DNA of 64,000 nt, taken from the NCBI RefSeq assembly GCF_029168945.1, contig NC_083603.1:19282001-19346000 (forward strand), read 5' to 3'. Below the pieces are notes generated by a model, which did no database searches, was not told the DNA's origin, and worked only from the letters and a program-made list of their open reading frames with translations. Below, one piece after another: positions 37,080 to 48,180 of the stretch. The translations under genes and the position numbers were made by a program. Position 1 is the first letter of the stretch, and the number at the start of each line of letters is the position of its first letter. Source of the DNA: Cannabis sativa. Lineage: Eukaryota; Streptophyta; Magnoliopsida; Rosales; Cannabaceae.

Positions 37080-38053
37080 GGTGTATCATCCTTCTTTTAC
37101 TCTAGCCGTAGCAATTGAGGACAATTTCTCTTCATGTGACCCACCATTCCACAGTGGAAACAGGCCCTAGCCTGACACTCGCCCAGGTGATGCCTTTTAC
37201 ACCTCGGACATTCAGGAAATGTCCGCCAGTTTTCATTCCCACTACGACGGAAACCTTGGTTACCCTGGAATCTTTTGTTTGGGCTCGCTGTGATGTTTCA
37301 CTAGGTCTTTTCCTGCGGTCACCAAGATCAGTACCCCTACCCGAACCAGCACCTGCTGTTTGTTTCCATGAATCTCTTCTGGCAATATTTTTCTTTCGTA
37401 TCTGAACCTCTGCACCCTCAGAAACTAAAGCCAACTCATCTGAGGCAAACTTTGCCACTCGATCAAACTTAGTAGCATACTCCGTCACAGTCATACTACC
37501 TTGAGTTAACCGTATAAACTCTTCTGCCTTTGCCGCCTTAATAGACTCATTATAATACTTCTCAAAAAATAAGGCCCGAAAAGTTTCCCAGGTTATATTA
37601 TTCAGATCATGGCCCTGAGATACAATCTCCCACCAAATACGGGCATCATCTCGTAGCATATAGGTAGCACACCTGACCCGGTCATTATCTTCAACTCGCA
37701 TAAAATCGAAAATGGATGTTATCATACTCATCCATTGCTCCGCCTTGAGTGGATCAGCACCACCCTCAAACACTGGCGGATTCTGCTTCCTGAACCGTTC
37801 ATACAATGGTTCCAAACGATTCCCTGCATCCGGTGGCACTACTAGAGGTGCCGGAGGATCAGGATTCGCATTTAGAGCGCCGAGCTCGCCGCTCTCTTAA
37901 TTCTCGATTTGTTCACCCCGCTCGCCGAATAGTTTCTTGCATAGCAGCATATAACTGTTCCCAATTAGGTGGTGGTAAAGGGTTCTCACCTTCACCGGCA
38001 GCCCCGAGCCCAGCTAGCTCGCGGGCACCCCTACCAGTCCGCCTTGGGTGCAT
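37080..38053 (-). pseudogene. gag of element 4 with zinc knuckle
   Basis: Gag forms the virus-like particle and binds the element RNA. The likely start is the Met of MHPRRTGRG at 38053, followed by a low-complexity N-terminus. A stop and frameshift near 37900 lead to the 37839-37132 frame with the retrotransposon gag domain (MEPLYERF-like LEPLYERFRKQNPPVF, then FFEKYYNESIK and MTVTEYATKFD). The zinc knuckle ACFHCGMVGHMKRNC, near 37125-37170, is intact but lies in another frame than the gag body. Confidence 0.85.
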
Positions 38054-38278
38054 AACTATACACCTGCGATCACATTCCAAGTAATAACAATACTGATAAG
38101 TATTTCCATATATTATAATCCTTCCCACAACATTCTGATATCAACATAATTCAAATAATCAGGTAATCAAAAAATTAACAAGCTATCTTTTAACTTAAAG
38201 CTTACTAAACCATGAGTCGATCAGGTCCTTGCAACCAATGTACATATCAAACCAGTCTTCAGGATCTAAAAACCTTGG

Positions 38279-38291
38279 CGCTCTGATACCA
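38279..38291 (-). other. Primer-binding site of element 4
   Basis: TGGTATCAGAGCG on the minus strand, 3 bp from the 5' LTR, is a perfect 12-base match to the initiator tRNA-Met complement. Confidence 0.9.
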
Positions 38292-38294
38292 TGT

Positions 38295-40327
38295 TGTAAC
38301 GCCCTGTCCAACAGGGACGCCACGTGTGTGCACTTTATTTAAAATGCCAATAATTATATAAGATATAATTATACTAAAAGTGTGGGTAATTAAATTTTTG
38401 ATAGTTAAAACTCAACCTTTAAATTGTTTAACAAAAGATAAGTAACATGATTTATGGGGTCCCCCTGTTTTCAAAATATTTACAAACTGGTTTCAAAGTA
38501 TTTTACAACATAAGCTTTATATTTTCCAAAATACAATCAAAATAGAGCATCCCGTAAACCTGGCCGCCCGCGCCGGTATGTACATTGCTTCTTTGCGACC
38601 ATACTCATGGTTGTTCGACTTTAGCCTTTCCTTTACCTGCACCATAAAGCACCAGTGAGTCACAGAGACTCAGCAAGAAAGTGATCAAAACAATAATCGA
38701 AAGAAAATAATTATCAACTTATTCTCATGCCATTATGTTTACTCACTATTCGATAATAATAAGCATTCCCTTAAACATCATACATTCCTGGTACTTAATA
38801 AAGTACCACTTTTACCACTCGTTACATACGAGCTGAATATGTCACTATCGTTGCCCGATAAAGCAAACAATAAGTAAGAAACCTAACCGCGGTTTCAAGA
38901 GTAATTACTCATAACGGTAATAACCGTTTCCAACCCTAGGTCATAACCTAGGCTTAATAAACTTTTAATCAGCATCATGATAATAATTAAGGCCACTTCC
39001 ATTCACCCATTAATCTTTAACCACATACGGTGCTTACCACTTTTCTTACCTTAATTCAGAAGTCAAAAGTATGGTCGACCTGAGTGGAAGAACAAGCTAA
39101 GCAATCCCGGTCCTATGTCACGACAATTGAAACACAATAAATACCTTAACTCAAAGTTCCGGATTAAAACCCTAATTTAGAAATCAAACGCAACCTAACT
39201 CCCAGCAACCCCAATTTAGGTCAAGCATCCCATATTTAATTTAAAACAGATAGTACTCAACTCCCCGGGTCAAAACTGAATATAAAGCAAACCCGAAAAA
39301 TTCACCCCTGAGGCAACGGTCGGCCGGTTCGATATACCGTAACCCATCCGTCGACCAGGTTCGGCACCAGAACAAAAGTTCCTCTTCACCAAAATCGAAC
39401 CAAAACCCCTCCAAACCTAACCAAACTTTCCAGAACAGTATATTAACAAAAATATGGCATAACCTAAGCTGCAAAACACAATGGTTCAATCTCTAGCTTA
39501 AAATCACACACTCAAGTGAAGAAATCAAATTTCTTTTAGCTTCCTCACTCACCAATCAATCCCAACAGCCATGAATTCAATCCAAACATGCATTAACAGA
39601 CCTTATTCAACTTGGATAACAAACCCCTACCTTCACTAAACCTACAGCTTTGAAAATTTTCAAAAAAATAACAAACTTAGCTTGAAAACCTAAGAAAACA
39701 TCAAAACTAAAAGGATGAACTTACCTAGGGTGCAAGGTCAACTTGAAGATGGAGTTTAGCTCTGAAAATTGATGTTGGCTGAAGCAAATCAATCCCTCTA
39801 GTGGCTGGTTCAACTTGCTCGAAGGAAGAGGAGAAGAAGGTTGAGAAAAATAGGTTACTTGCCTTGGAAGAAAGCTTCTCCTTTCTTTTAAAATGCTTTG
39901 CTTTCTCTTTTTTTTTTTTTTTTAAAATTTCCTTCCTTAAATAACAATAGGCAGCAGCAAAGAAAAGAGGAAAAGCCAAAAAAAGTTTTCTTGAATTCCT
40001 AATTTACCCCTCTCACATAAATTTTTTTTTAAAAAAAAAAAACCCTAGGGGCATTTTGGTAATTTTACTAATTCCCCAATCCGACATTCTAATAAAATTC
40101 TAACTTAATCCGGGATATTCTTAAAATAATTCTTTCATTTAATGTCGTGACATTGCTAACCACATAGCTAAATTTCCACAATTACCGGGCCCAAAATAAC
40201 GTATTTCATTAAATAATTTCTCAAAAATTCATTTAAGTAAGATCATAATCCTACTTCATTTTCCAAGTAATTACATATTTAATAAAATATGTCCATTTAA
40301 ATATTATTTATTTTCTGGGATATTACA
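38295..40327 (-). repeat. 5' LTR of element 4
   Basis: It is nearly identical to 31585-33614. The differences cluster at 38547-38596 and 39295-39372. Confidence 0.92.
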
Positions 40328-40332
40328 GCTAT

Positions 40333-41290
40333 GCATGATATGATTAGGGAACAATGGGAAATAGATCCAAAATCTGAGAGAATAATAGGCTCGTCTTGTG
40401 TCTATTCTTGTACTACTGACACTTCATGTTGTACCACTGGATGTGGTGAAATATATGTAGCGAACTTATGAGGAGATCAGGGAGTAAAAACTTAATGAAC
40501 CACTAATTATGGGGTAGAAAAAAAAGGTTCTAGAGTAACCAGCATAGCGGTCAAGGTGAGAATAAGAAATGGCGACCTTATTCTAAGTGTTCAAGATGCA
40601 AAAAGGTACCATTTGAGCCAATATTGAGCAAGATCATGTTTTCTTGCGGGGTAGTGGGTCATGTGAAAAGAGCCTACCCACAGTTAAGAAAGACTAATGT
40701 TGACGGAGAAAAGTGTATGGGTCCTGCCCAAGTGCCAGTTATGACTCAAGGGGACTCTTTTATCGGTCCTTCAGCTGACTCAACTTAGAATTTGAAGGGC
40801 AATATTACAATTGCTATTTCAATTGATATAGATATTAAATATTTTACATTCAGTTAGAGACATGAAGAAATTTGAATAGACTCTGTGGGTATGTTATTAA
40901 GTGGTAACCCATTTGTCGGGGTAGAAAGATTAGAGAAATGATAATATGAGTTAAATTTTCAGATATTCCAAAGTGCAATACAGGATATGAGTAGCTAATG
41001 GAGGTATTCATCTATTTGATTTGGAGAACAAAATCTTTTGATTAAAAGTGATCTAGTGTTAGTATAAGTGAGACAATTTATGAGTATTATCCAAAATCCT
41101 AAGTGGATTAAAGGCGACGAATATCTGGGTTGATCTATCCACTACCAAAAAAAAAAGAAGAATGAGATCATGGGGGCATCAGTCAAGCTGTGACAGTTAC
41201 AACCCCGTGATCTGTGAAGGAAAGTCTAGGAGCTATACAATCCTACTTCGCTTGGGGAAAGGTCGTACGTAGTGATTTTGAGATTATGTA
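40333..41290 (+). pseudogene. gag (and possible protease) fossil of element 5
   Basis: At 40579-40681 a decayed Tekay-type knuckle region can be read: CSRCKK, then CFSCGVVGHVKRAY, in which the last zinc-binding Cys has become Tyr. Downstream PVMTQGDS (about 40736) parallels the ITQAD stretch of elements 6 and 7. The rest to 41290 has stops in every frame and no firm motif. It ends at the ATGTA target of element 6. Confidence 0.7.
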
Positions 41291-43308
41291 TGTAATGACC
41301 GATTTAGTAATTTGGATTAATAAAGGCAATTAACACTAATTTTTGATATTTTTATAATTATTTATAAATTTAATTATTTTTAGGCCCCATTTTTAGAAAT
41401 GGGCATTAGAGTTATAATTTCTAAATTCTAGAGATTTTATTAAACTCTAGGGGTATTGTTCGATTTATATGTGAAATATGCTATTTTTGTAATTTTTGCT
41501 TGGCGACAACGGAAAATGCGATGGATGGCTAGTTTGATAACATGGGTAAGTTTAAAACCTTATTTCTTAGTGGGATTTATGTTGGAGGAAATAATATACT
41601 GAGGTTGTGCGAGGTTATAGTTTTTGACCATTTTACCCCTAGGCTTAAAATAGGCTAAAGTTAAGCATTGGGGGCATTTTAGTAATTTGTTAAGTGGAGA
41701 GTGGTTGCTACCGTAGGTGTTGACACATAGCAAGGAAATATTCAGCCAAGTTTTAATTTATTTAAACCATTAATTAATTTTAGAAAGAATTAAAGAAAAT
41801 AAGAGAAATAAGCCAAAATCAAGAAAAGTTCTCTCTTTCCTTCCCTCTCTCTTCGAAACTAGCTAGAATAAGGGAGATTGCTGTAAATTCTTGGTGTTTT
41901 CAGCAAGGAATCCTGAGATAATCAAGCCAAGGTAAACCCTAGATACTTCCTAGCTATGTTTTCTCAAGATTTTCATTGGTTTCAAATAGTGATTTTACAA
42001 ATTATTGGCTGTTAGGGTTAGGTTGTTTGATAGTTCTAATTCTAGGGTTCATTTGAGTTGAATATAGCTTCTTGTAGCTGGTTTTGGGGTATGAGATTGG
42101 ATTTATGTAAGTTTGAATTTAAAAACCTAAGTTTAGGTCTTTAATGGCGTAATTTGATTCACTGAGTTTTTCTGTGATTTTCTGGTTGGAATATGTTGTA
42201 TATGCATTGTTTAGGTGTTCTGGAAAGTATGGATGCACTTGGATGAGTTTTGAGCAAGTTGGAGCTTGTTTGGGGAAACCTGGTGCAAACCGGCTAACCG
42301 GTTTTGGCAGGATCCCCGAACAAGCCATTTTTCAAATTCTCGTCCATTCTAGTACCGTAGTTGGGTGTTTCCCTGTTTCCTGATTTAGTGTGATCCCTAG
42401 AGATTGTAACAAAACCTGGAGTGGTGGGTTCGGGTTTCCCGGATTATGATTTCGATCATGTGATTTACCCGGTTTCATTATTTGATTAGGGCATCCATTT
42501 AGCGCAAGGCTTTTTGTTCTGGTCGGCCAGCACACTTGAATCTGGAAAGAAGGTAAGAACAGTATATAATTTGTAATATGAATATCTCAGTATATATATG
42601 TGTTAAGTGTATGTGCATGCTTATATGTTTGTTGCACTACCAATAATTGTACGGCTATGGTAAAGAGTACATTGGTATAGCGAATATTATTTAAGATTAC
42701 ATTACAGTGATACCAGCACAAGTATGGGAACGTACGGGGTGTTTGTGGTATATCACTTAGTGGTACTCGAGGTACGAAACAAACCCTACCAACACTCGTA
42801 TAGCAAGGTACGTAGTGTATGTGGTATAGTGGCTGTACCCTATTATGGAACGTTCTTACTCATTTGTTAAGCCTTGTAAATAGGTTATGGGCGCCTAGTT
42901 ACAAGTCGGTATTATATGATATGTTATATGCTGGTCTTACTGAGTCTGTCGACTCACAGTTTTGTTTCCATGTGTAGGTAAAGGAAAGGCGAAGGCTGAA
43001 CACGAATGAGCCTGGCTGAGATGAGGTTGTACATGTCGTGGCAGCGTGACCTGGAGTGTTCACTCTCGGGACATCTGGGGTTATATTTTGTAGTCGCTGT
43101 GCGACCTGGATATTGTATTTTTGCATATTTTGTATAAAAGTTTAGAAACGAGATCTCGGTGTTTTTAAATCATTATGTAAATTATAAAGTTTAATATTTA
43201 TTATAAAAGTTTTAATTTGACATGTTTTTTGAGAAAAATCTTTGATGAGCAAAGATAGCACTGTAATTGAAAAAGCACTATAGTGTGCCTTAGCATTAGG
43301 GTGTTACA
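41291..43308 (+). repeat. 5' LTR of element 6
   Basis: It starts TGTAATGACCGATTTAG and ends TTAGGGTGTTACA. The conserved gypsy LTR motif is at 42936-42992. Confidence 0.92.
42936..42992 (+). promoter_or_regulatory. Conserved gypsy LTR motif with GAGTC/GACTC palindrome
   Basis: CTTACTGAGTCTGTCGACTC followed by CATGTGTAGGTAAAGG and AAGGC is shared by LTRs of elements 4, 6 and 7, whose sequences are otherwise largely unalignable. Other copies are at 61481-61535, 44403-44458, 51618-51675, 54572-54607, and in reverse at 31905-31971 and 38623-38685. The function is unknown; the TGTAG|GTAA part resembles joined splice sites. Confidence 0.6.
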
Positions 43309-43312
43309 ATTT

Positions 43313-43324
43313 TGGTATCAGAGC
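43313..43324 (+). other. Primer-binding site of element 6
   Basis: TGGTATCAGAGC is a perfect 12-base match to the initiator tRNA-Met complement. Element 7 starts ten bases downstream. Confidence 0.88.
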
Positions 43325-43333
43325 CGCCAGGTT

Positions 43334-44776
43334 TAAAAAGACCACTTAGGTTAATTTGGAAATTAGCAGTTAATTATGTTTAATTATGGAAAATTATTTA
43401 TAGCAATAATATGGTTGTTTATGGTGGATTAGGGTAGGTTTGATGCAAGTTAGTTAGATTTAACCAAGTTTGAGTTTTGAACTCAAACCTTGGAGCTTTA
43501 ATGGTGATTTTTGATTCTGTGGTTTCTGGGTTGTGTTGTTGCTTTAGAAATGTTCTTTGGGGTATTTAGAACAGGTCTGGAAGATTTGATATGAATTGGG
43601 TTCGATTTGATTCAGTTATGAATTTTTCAATGTTTCCTGTGAGGAACAGGAATTTCGGATGGGGTTCAAGAATTCCCAGAACCAAAATTTCGGTTGGGAA
43701 ATTTTCAGGAACCCTAGTTTTTCTCGTTTTTATGTTATTGAGGGTATTGCCATGATTTTTATCGATAGGGAAACTTTTAGTTTCTAGCTTAAGTCCTCGA
43801 AAAGTGATTTAGCGTATCACTTAATAGTGTTGTGATTTTTATGGTTTAGGAGCCTATAAACCGCCGTGCAGTTCGTTCCAATCAGGTTGACCGACACACG
43901 TGAATTCAGAATTGAGGTAAGATTAGTATAACAGTATGCATATATATATTACATGTTTAGCGTGCATGTTAGGAAGCCTGTTAGATTACATTAGATATGT
44001 ATGTTGGCTTCGTACCATCCGACCATATCACATCGGTTGGGCTAGAGTATGACTAGCAACTGGAGTATGACCAGTCTACCGAGTATAGGCTGATTCTAGG
44101 GTTGGTGGTACTGTGCTATTTGACCGTATCACATCAGTTAGGCTAGAGTATGACTAGCAACTGGAGTATGAACAGTGAATCGAGTATAGGCTGATACTGT
44201 AACACATCGGTTAGGCTAGAGTATGACTAGCAACTGGAGTATGACCAGTAAACCGAGTATAGGCTGTTACTTTGTCAATAGTACTGTCTTACGAACGTTC
44301 GAGACTCAGTATCGTGTGGGACACGGCAGTTAGGATTATTGTCAAAGGTATGGACGTCTGATCATAACCCGGAATTTATGTATGATTATGATTTATGCTT
44401 TTCTTACTGAGTCTGTCGACTCACAGTGCTATGTTTATGTGTAGGTAAGGGCAAGGCCAAGGCTGAAGAACTGTGACGACGAGCCGATGAAGATTGTACA
44501 TGTCGGGGCGGTTAGGCCTGGAGCGTACGATCCTCGGGACAGCAATGCTTTTTGTAATTAGTCGCCAGGCGACAAGTATTTTGTATCAGACAGTAACTTT
44601 TGTAAAGCTTTTTGTAAATGGGATCTAACAGTATTTTGTACGAAATATTTTATAAGTTTAATTAAAAAGCAAAAAGTTTAATTAATTAGGATTTCCATAA
44701 ACCTCGTTGATTAGCAACGAGCTGCACAATACGTTTAAAAATCACGTAATACGCCTATGCTAGTTAGGGTGTTACA
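43334..44776 (+). repeat. First LTR of element 7 (internally deleted)
   Basis: At 1443 bp, against 2252 bp for the middle LTR, it lacks the part equivalent to about 49806-50600. The deletion join is at about 43398. The end TTAGGGTGTTACA is intact. Confidence 0.9.
44041..44267 (+). repeat. Three-copy minisatellite in the first LTR of element 7
   Basis: Copies starting GCTAGAGTATGACTAGCAAC lie at 44041, 44142 and 44215, each about 53 bp and ending GAGTATAGGCTG. The first spacing is longer because of an extra 28-bp spacer. The same three-copy layout is at 51257, 51358 and 51431. Confidence 0.88.
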
Positions 44777-44779
44777 ATT

Positions 44780-44791
44780 TGGTATCAGAGC
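44780..44791 (+). other. Primer-binding site of internal A
   Basis: TGGTATCAGAGC lies 3 bp after the LTR end. Internal B has the mutated TGGTATGAGACC at 51996-52007. Confidence 0.88.
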
Positions 44792-45052
44792 AGCCAGGTT
44801 GTCGTCCGAAGATCGTCACGACATGTACAATCATCATCAGCAGTTACCTCGTTCTACGGTTCAGTAAGCTTTTATTACTTTAGTAGTTTATTTAATTATT
44901 ACAAAATAAGAAAAGCCTGATAGGAAGCATGTTAGTAGCCTGATAGTAGAATAAGCGCATGTTTTTAATTTCAAAATTTAGCGGAATTAGTAAGCTCTCT
45001 TTGATCATGACCTGATGTGCCAACTCTTGGTTTCGCAGGTTGTTCAGACTAG

Positions 45053-46228
45053 CTGGACGCCAGGCAGAACACAAGGAGTCACGGCAACTCGGTAGCGTCA
45101 AATCAAGGTCAGGGAGCTCAGTTTCCCTCGAATGTTAGGGGCCGTGGTAGAGGTCCCAGGGGCAGGGACCGTGGTCGGGGTGACGATAACCCACCACAAG
45201 CTGTCCAGGCTGCTCAAGCCGATTAGGAAGCCCAGAATTGGGAAACCAGGTTTGCTAAAATGCAAGACAGAATAGAAAAGCAAGATAATGAGATTCAGAG
45301 ATTGAGGCAGCAGGGTGCTCCTGCAGTGCCGATGCCAGAAGCTCCTGTGGCACCTGCCCCTGTTGCTCAGGCCGAGATAGTGGTAGCGGCGAACAGAATG
45401 GAACCCCTGTATGAAAGGTTTTGGAAGCAGGCACCTCCGGTTTTTCTCTGAGGTCCTGATGTCATGAAAGCTGAGCAGTGGCTAACGGTGATTACAAGGA
45501 TACTGAACTTTATGGGTGTCACTGGTAATGACAGGGTGGTGTGTGCCACCTTCCAGTTTCAAGAAGACGCCTTAGTCTTGTGGGACATGGTGTCTCAAAT
45601 TTATGATGTCACCACTATGACCTGGGAAAGGTTCCAGGAACTCTTCAACGCGAAATACTATAATGAGGCCGTTAGAAATGCCAAATCAAAAGAGTTCGCA
45701 CACCTAACCCAGCAGGAAAACATGAGCGTGACTGAGTATACCACCCTGTTTGATCGGTTGGTGAGGTTGGCCTCGGGAATCGTGCCAACTGACTTTAGTA
45801 AGAAAGAAAAATATCTTGATGGACTTAATGTGAAAATCAAGTATGACCTAATGATCACAACAGACGACAAGACCACCTATGCTGAGATGGTGGAGAAGGC
45901 CCTATGAGCTGAGGGCGCAGTTGGATGTATGTCGGAGTCAGTTAGGACTCCAGTGAGTGGCGGGGCTCCTACCCCTCCTCCATCAGGCTTCAGCAGGGGA
46001 GGTAGTAGTTCGGCCATGGACCAGAAGAGGAAAGCATCCCCAACATCCGGTGGCTCGGGGCAGAACAAGAGGTTCCGGGGGAACCAGATTAGAGGCAGTC
46101 GTCAGGGTGGTGCGGAGATCTGGTTTTCTTATCCAGAGTGCCCCAGTTGCAAAAGGCACCATCTGGGTGAGTGCAGAGGTCAGGGATGCTTTCAGCGTGG
46201 CATGCTCGGACATTACAAGAGGGATTGT
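45053..46228 (+). pseudogene. gag of element 7, internal A
   Basis: The gag start ATG has become CTG at 45053-45055, whereas internal B still has ATG at 52269. The reading frame is otherwise kept. An Arg/Gly-rich N-terminus leads to MEPLYERFWKQAPPVF, then the gag domain (FNAKYYNEAVR, MSVTEYTTLFD). In-frame stops include TGA at 45449-45451 and 45905-45907. The zinc knuckle is damaged: CFQRGMLGHYKRDC (46187-46228) has Arg for the second Cys. The capsid-like protein would package element RNA if intact. Confidence 0.87.
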
Positions 46229-46840
46229 CCCCAGCTCAAAACAGAGGCACCAAGGGCTCCGGCGAGACCCACTCCAGCTACGGTGTTCGCCCTTACGCAG
46301 GCTGATGCAGAAGCCAGCACTTCAGTTTTAACAGGTCAGCTCTCAGTTAACAACTCTTATTACCTAGTTTTGTTTGATTCTGGGGCTACACATTCTTATG
46401 TGGCAACCAAAATCTTTAGTAAATTGGATAGACCGTGTGATAGTTATGAATCAGGGTTTGGAACCCTATTACCTGGCGGAGAGTTAGTTATCTCCAAAAG
46501 GTGGATTAGGTCTATGCCCATGAGAATAGATGGTTGAGAGTTAAGTGTTGACTTGATAGAGATGAGCCTTGTAGATTTCGATATTATTTTAGGAATGGAT
46601 TTCCTATCTAAATACTCAGCCAGTATTGATTGTAAGAGGAAGATAGTGATCTTCCAACCGAAAAGTGAAGAACCTTTTGTATTTGTTGGTTCGATTCGGG
46701 GATCTCGGATCCCGGTGATTTCGGCCATGTCAGCTAGGGAGTTACTGCATGGCGGGTGTTTAGGATTTCTGGCCGTGGTGATGGACACCACTCGGCCAGA
46801 TACCATTCGACCAGAGGACATTAAGGTGGTTTTGGAATTT
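46229..46840 (+). pseudogene. Protease region of element 7, internal A
   Basis: The frame is continuous with gag. The catalytic motif LFDSGATHSYVA is intact, with the Asp codon at 46376-46378, followed by GFGTLLPGGELV. A TGA at 46535-46537 replaces the Arg of the family motif [11 protein letters not shown], after which the same frame continues with [19 protein letters not shown]. Confidence 0.85.
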
Positions 46841-47640
46841 TTAGATGTATTTCCCGAAGAACTTCCAGGTTTACCACCTCAGCGAGAGATTGATTTCGTT
46901 ATAGATTTGGAACCAGGAGTGGAACCGGTTTCCAAGGCTCCATATAGAATGGCTCCAGCTGAGCTTAAGGAATTAAAGATTCAACTTCAAGGGTTACTTG
47001 ACATAGGATTTATTCGACCTAGTGTGTCACCCTGGGGAGGCCCGGTTTTGTTCGTCAAGAAGAAAGATGGAACTATGAGAATGTGCATCGATTATCGAGA
47101 ATTAAACAAGCTAACGATGAAGAATAAATATCCATTACCTAGGATCGATGATCTATTTGATCAACTTCAGGGGAAGACGGTCTTTTCTAAGATTGATCTC
47201 CGATCGGGTTATCATCAGTTGAAAATCCGAGAGGAGGACATTCTGAAGACGGCTTTCCGTACGAGGTATGGACATTACGAATTCTTGGTTATGTCGTTTG
47301 GACTAACCAATGCTCTTGCGGCATTTATGGATTTGATGAATAGAGTATTCAAGGATTTCCTCGATATCTGTGTAATTGTGTTTATCGACGACATCCTTGT
47401 GTACTCTCAATCAGAAGAGGAGCATGAGTTACATCTTCAGATGGTTCTGCAACGGTTTCGAGAACACAAGCTTCATGCCAAATTCAAGAAATGTGATTTT
47501 TGGCTATCTCAGGTGTCTTTCTTAGGGCACATTGTTAGCAAAGATGGAATCAAGGTGCATCCAGGGAAAATAGAATCCGTGAGGTATTGGCCAAGACCGA
47601 AGACAGTGACAGAAATTAGAAGCTTCTTGGGTTTAGCCGG
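46841..47640 (+). pseudogene. Reverse transcriptase of element 7, internal A
   Basis: This domain has no stop in 46553-47641. [45 protein letters not shown] and the active site FIDDILVYS (Asp codons 47387-47392) are all present. One family position is changed from Pro to Leu in [10 protein letters not shown] (family TNAPAAFMDL). It ends at TAA 47642-47644, which replaces a Tyr of GYYR. It is the best-preserved enzyme domain in the window, but has no start codon of its own. Confidence 0.9.
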
Positions 47641-47644
47641 GTAA

Positions 47645-48180
47645 TATCGTCAGTTCGTGGAAGGGTTTTCTAATATTTCAATACCCTTAGCCAAACTTAC
47701 AAAGAAGAATCAGCGGTTCGTCTGGTCAGATAAGTGCGAAGGTGGTTTTCAACAGCTGAAACAGAGGTTGATTACAGCTCCAGTACGAGCTTTGCCTTCG
47801 GACAAAGAGAAATTTGTAGTTTATTGCGATGCATCTAGACAGGGTCTGGGGTGTGTGCTGATGCAAGCTGATCGGGTTATCACTTATGCTTCCCGTTAGT
47901 TAAAGGATTATGAGCAGCGATACCCGACTCATGATCTAGAGTTGGCCGCGGTGGTTTTTGAATTGAAGATCTGGCGGCATTACCTTTACGGAGAAAGGTA
48001 TGAAATCTATACAGACCATAAAAGTCTCAAATATTTCTTTACTCAGAAAGATTTCAATATGAGACAGAGACGTTGGTTGGAATTAGTGTAAGATTATGAC
48101 TGTGAGATTCTCTATCACCCTGGGAAGGCCAATGAAGTGGCCGATGCCCTGAGCAGGAAGGGTCCCAGGCAAGTAGCTAG
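47645..48180 (+). pseudogene. RNase H domain of element 7, internal A
   Basis: The frame of RT continues. [41 protein letters not shown] and VADALSRKG carry the four catalytic acids. Stops are TAG at 47897-47899 (Gln position in ASRQLKDY) and TAA at 48089-48091. Confidence 0.87.

Larger units (their letters stand above)
31585..40327 (-). mobile_element. Element 4: complete Ty3/gypsy (Tekay-like) element, reverse strand
   Basis: The 8743-bp element has 2030- and 2033-bp LTRs, TSD GCTAT (31580-31584 and 40328-40332), a tRNA-Met primer-binding site and a purine tract. On the minus strand gag, protease, RT, RNase H, integrase and a chromodomain-like tail follow in the gypsy order. Coding is split by several frameshifts. 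The LTRs are nearly identical except for two short divergent patches. Lineage is inferred from the C-terminal chromodomain-like tail and the LTR ends. Confidence 0.93.

Noticed and set aside
43313..43324. tRNA-Met-like sequence
   Set aside because: Only the 3' end complement of the tRNA is present, directly after an LTR. It is a primer-binding site and not a tRNA gene; the same applies to the other sites.
44041..44267. CRISPR-like spaced direct repeats
   Set aside because: There are three units of about 53 bp with unequal spacing inside an LTR of a plant retrotransposon; this is a minisatellite.
46841..47640. Endogenous pararetrovirus reverse transcriptase
   Set aside because: The RT lies between LTRs with protease, RNase H, integrase and a chromodomain-like tail in the Ty3/gypsy order, with a TSD. 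There is no movement-protein or other caulimovirid signature.
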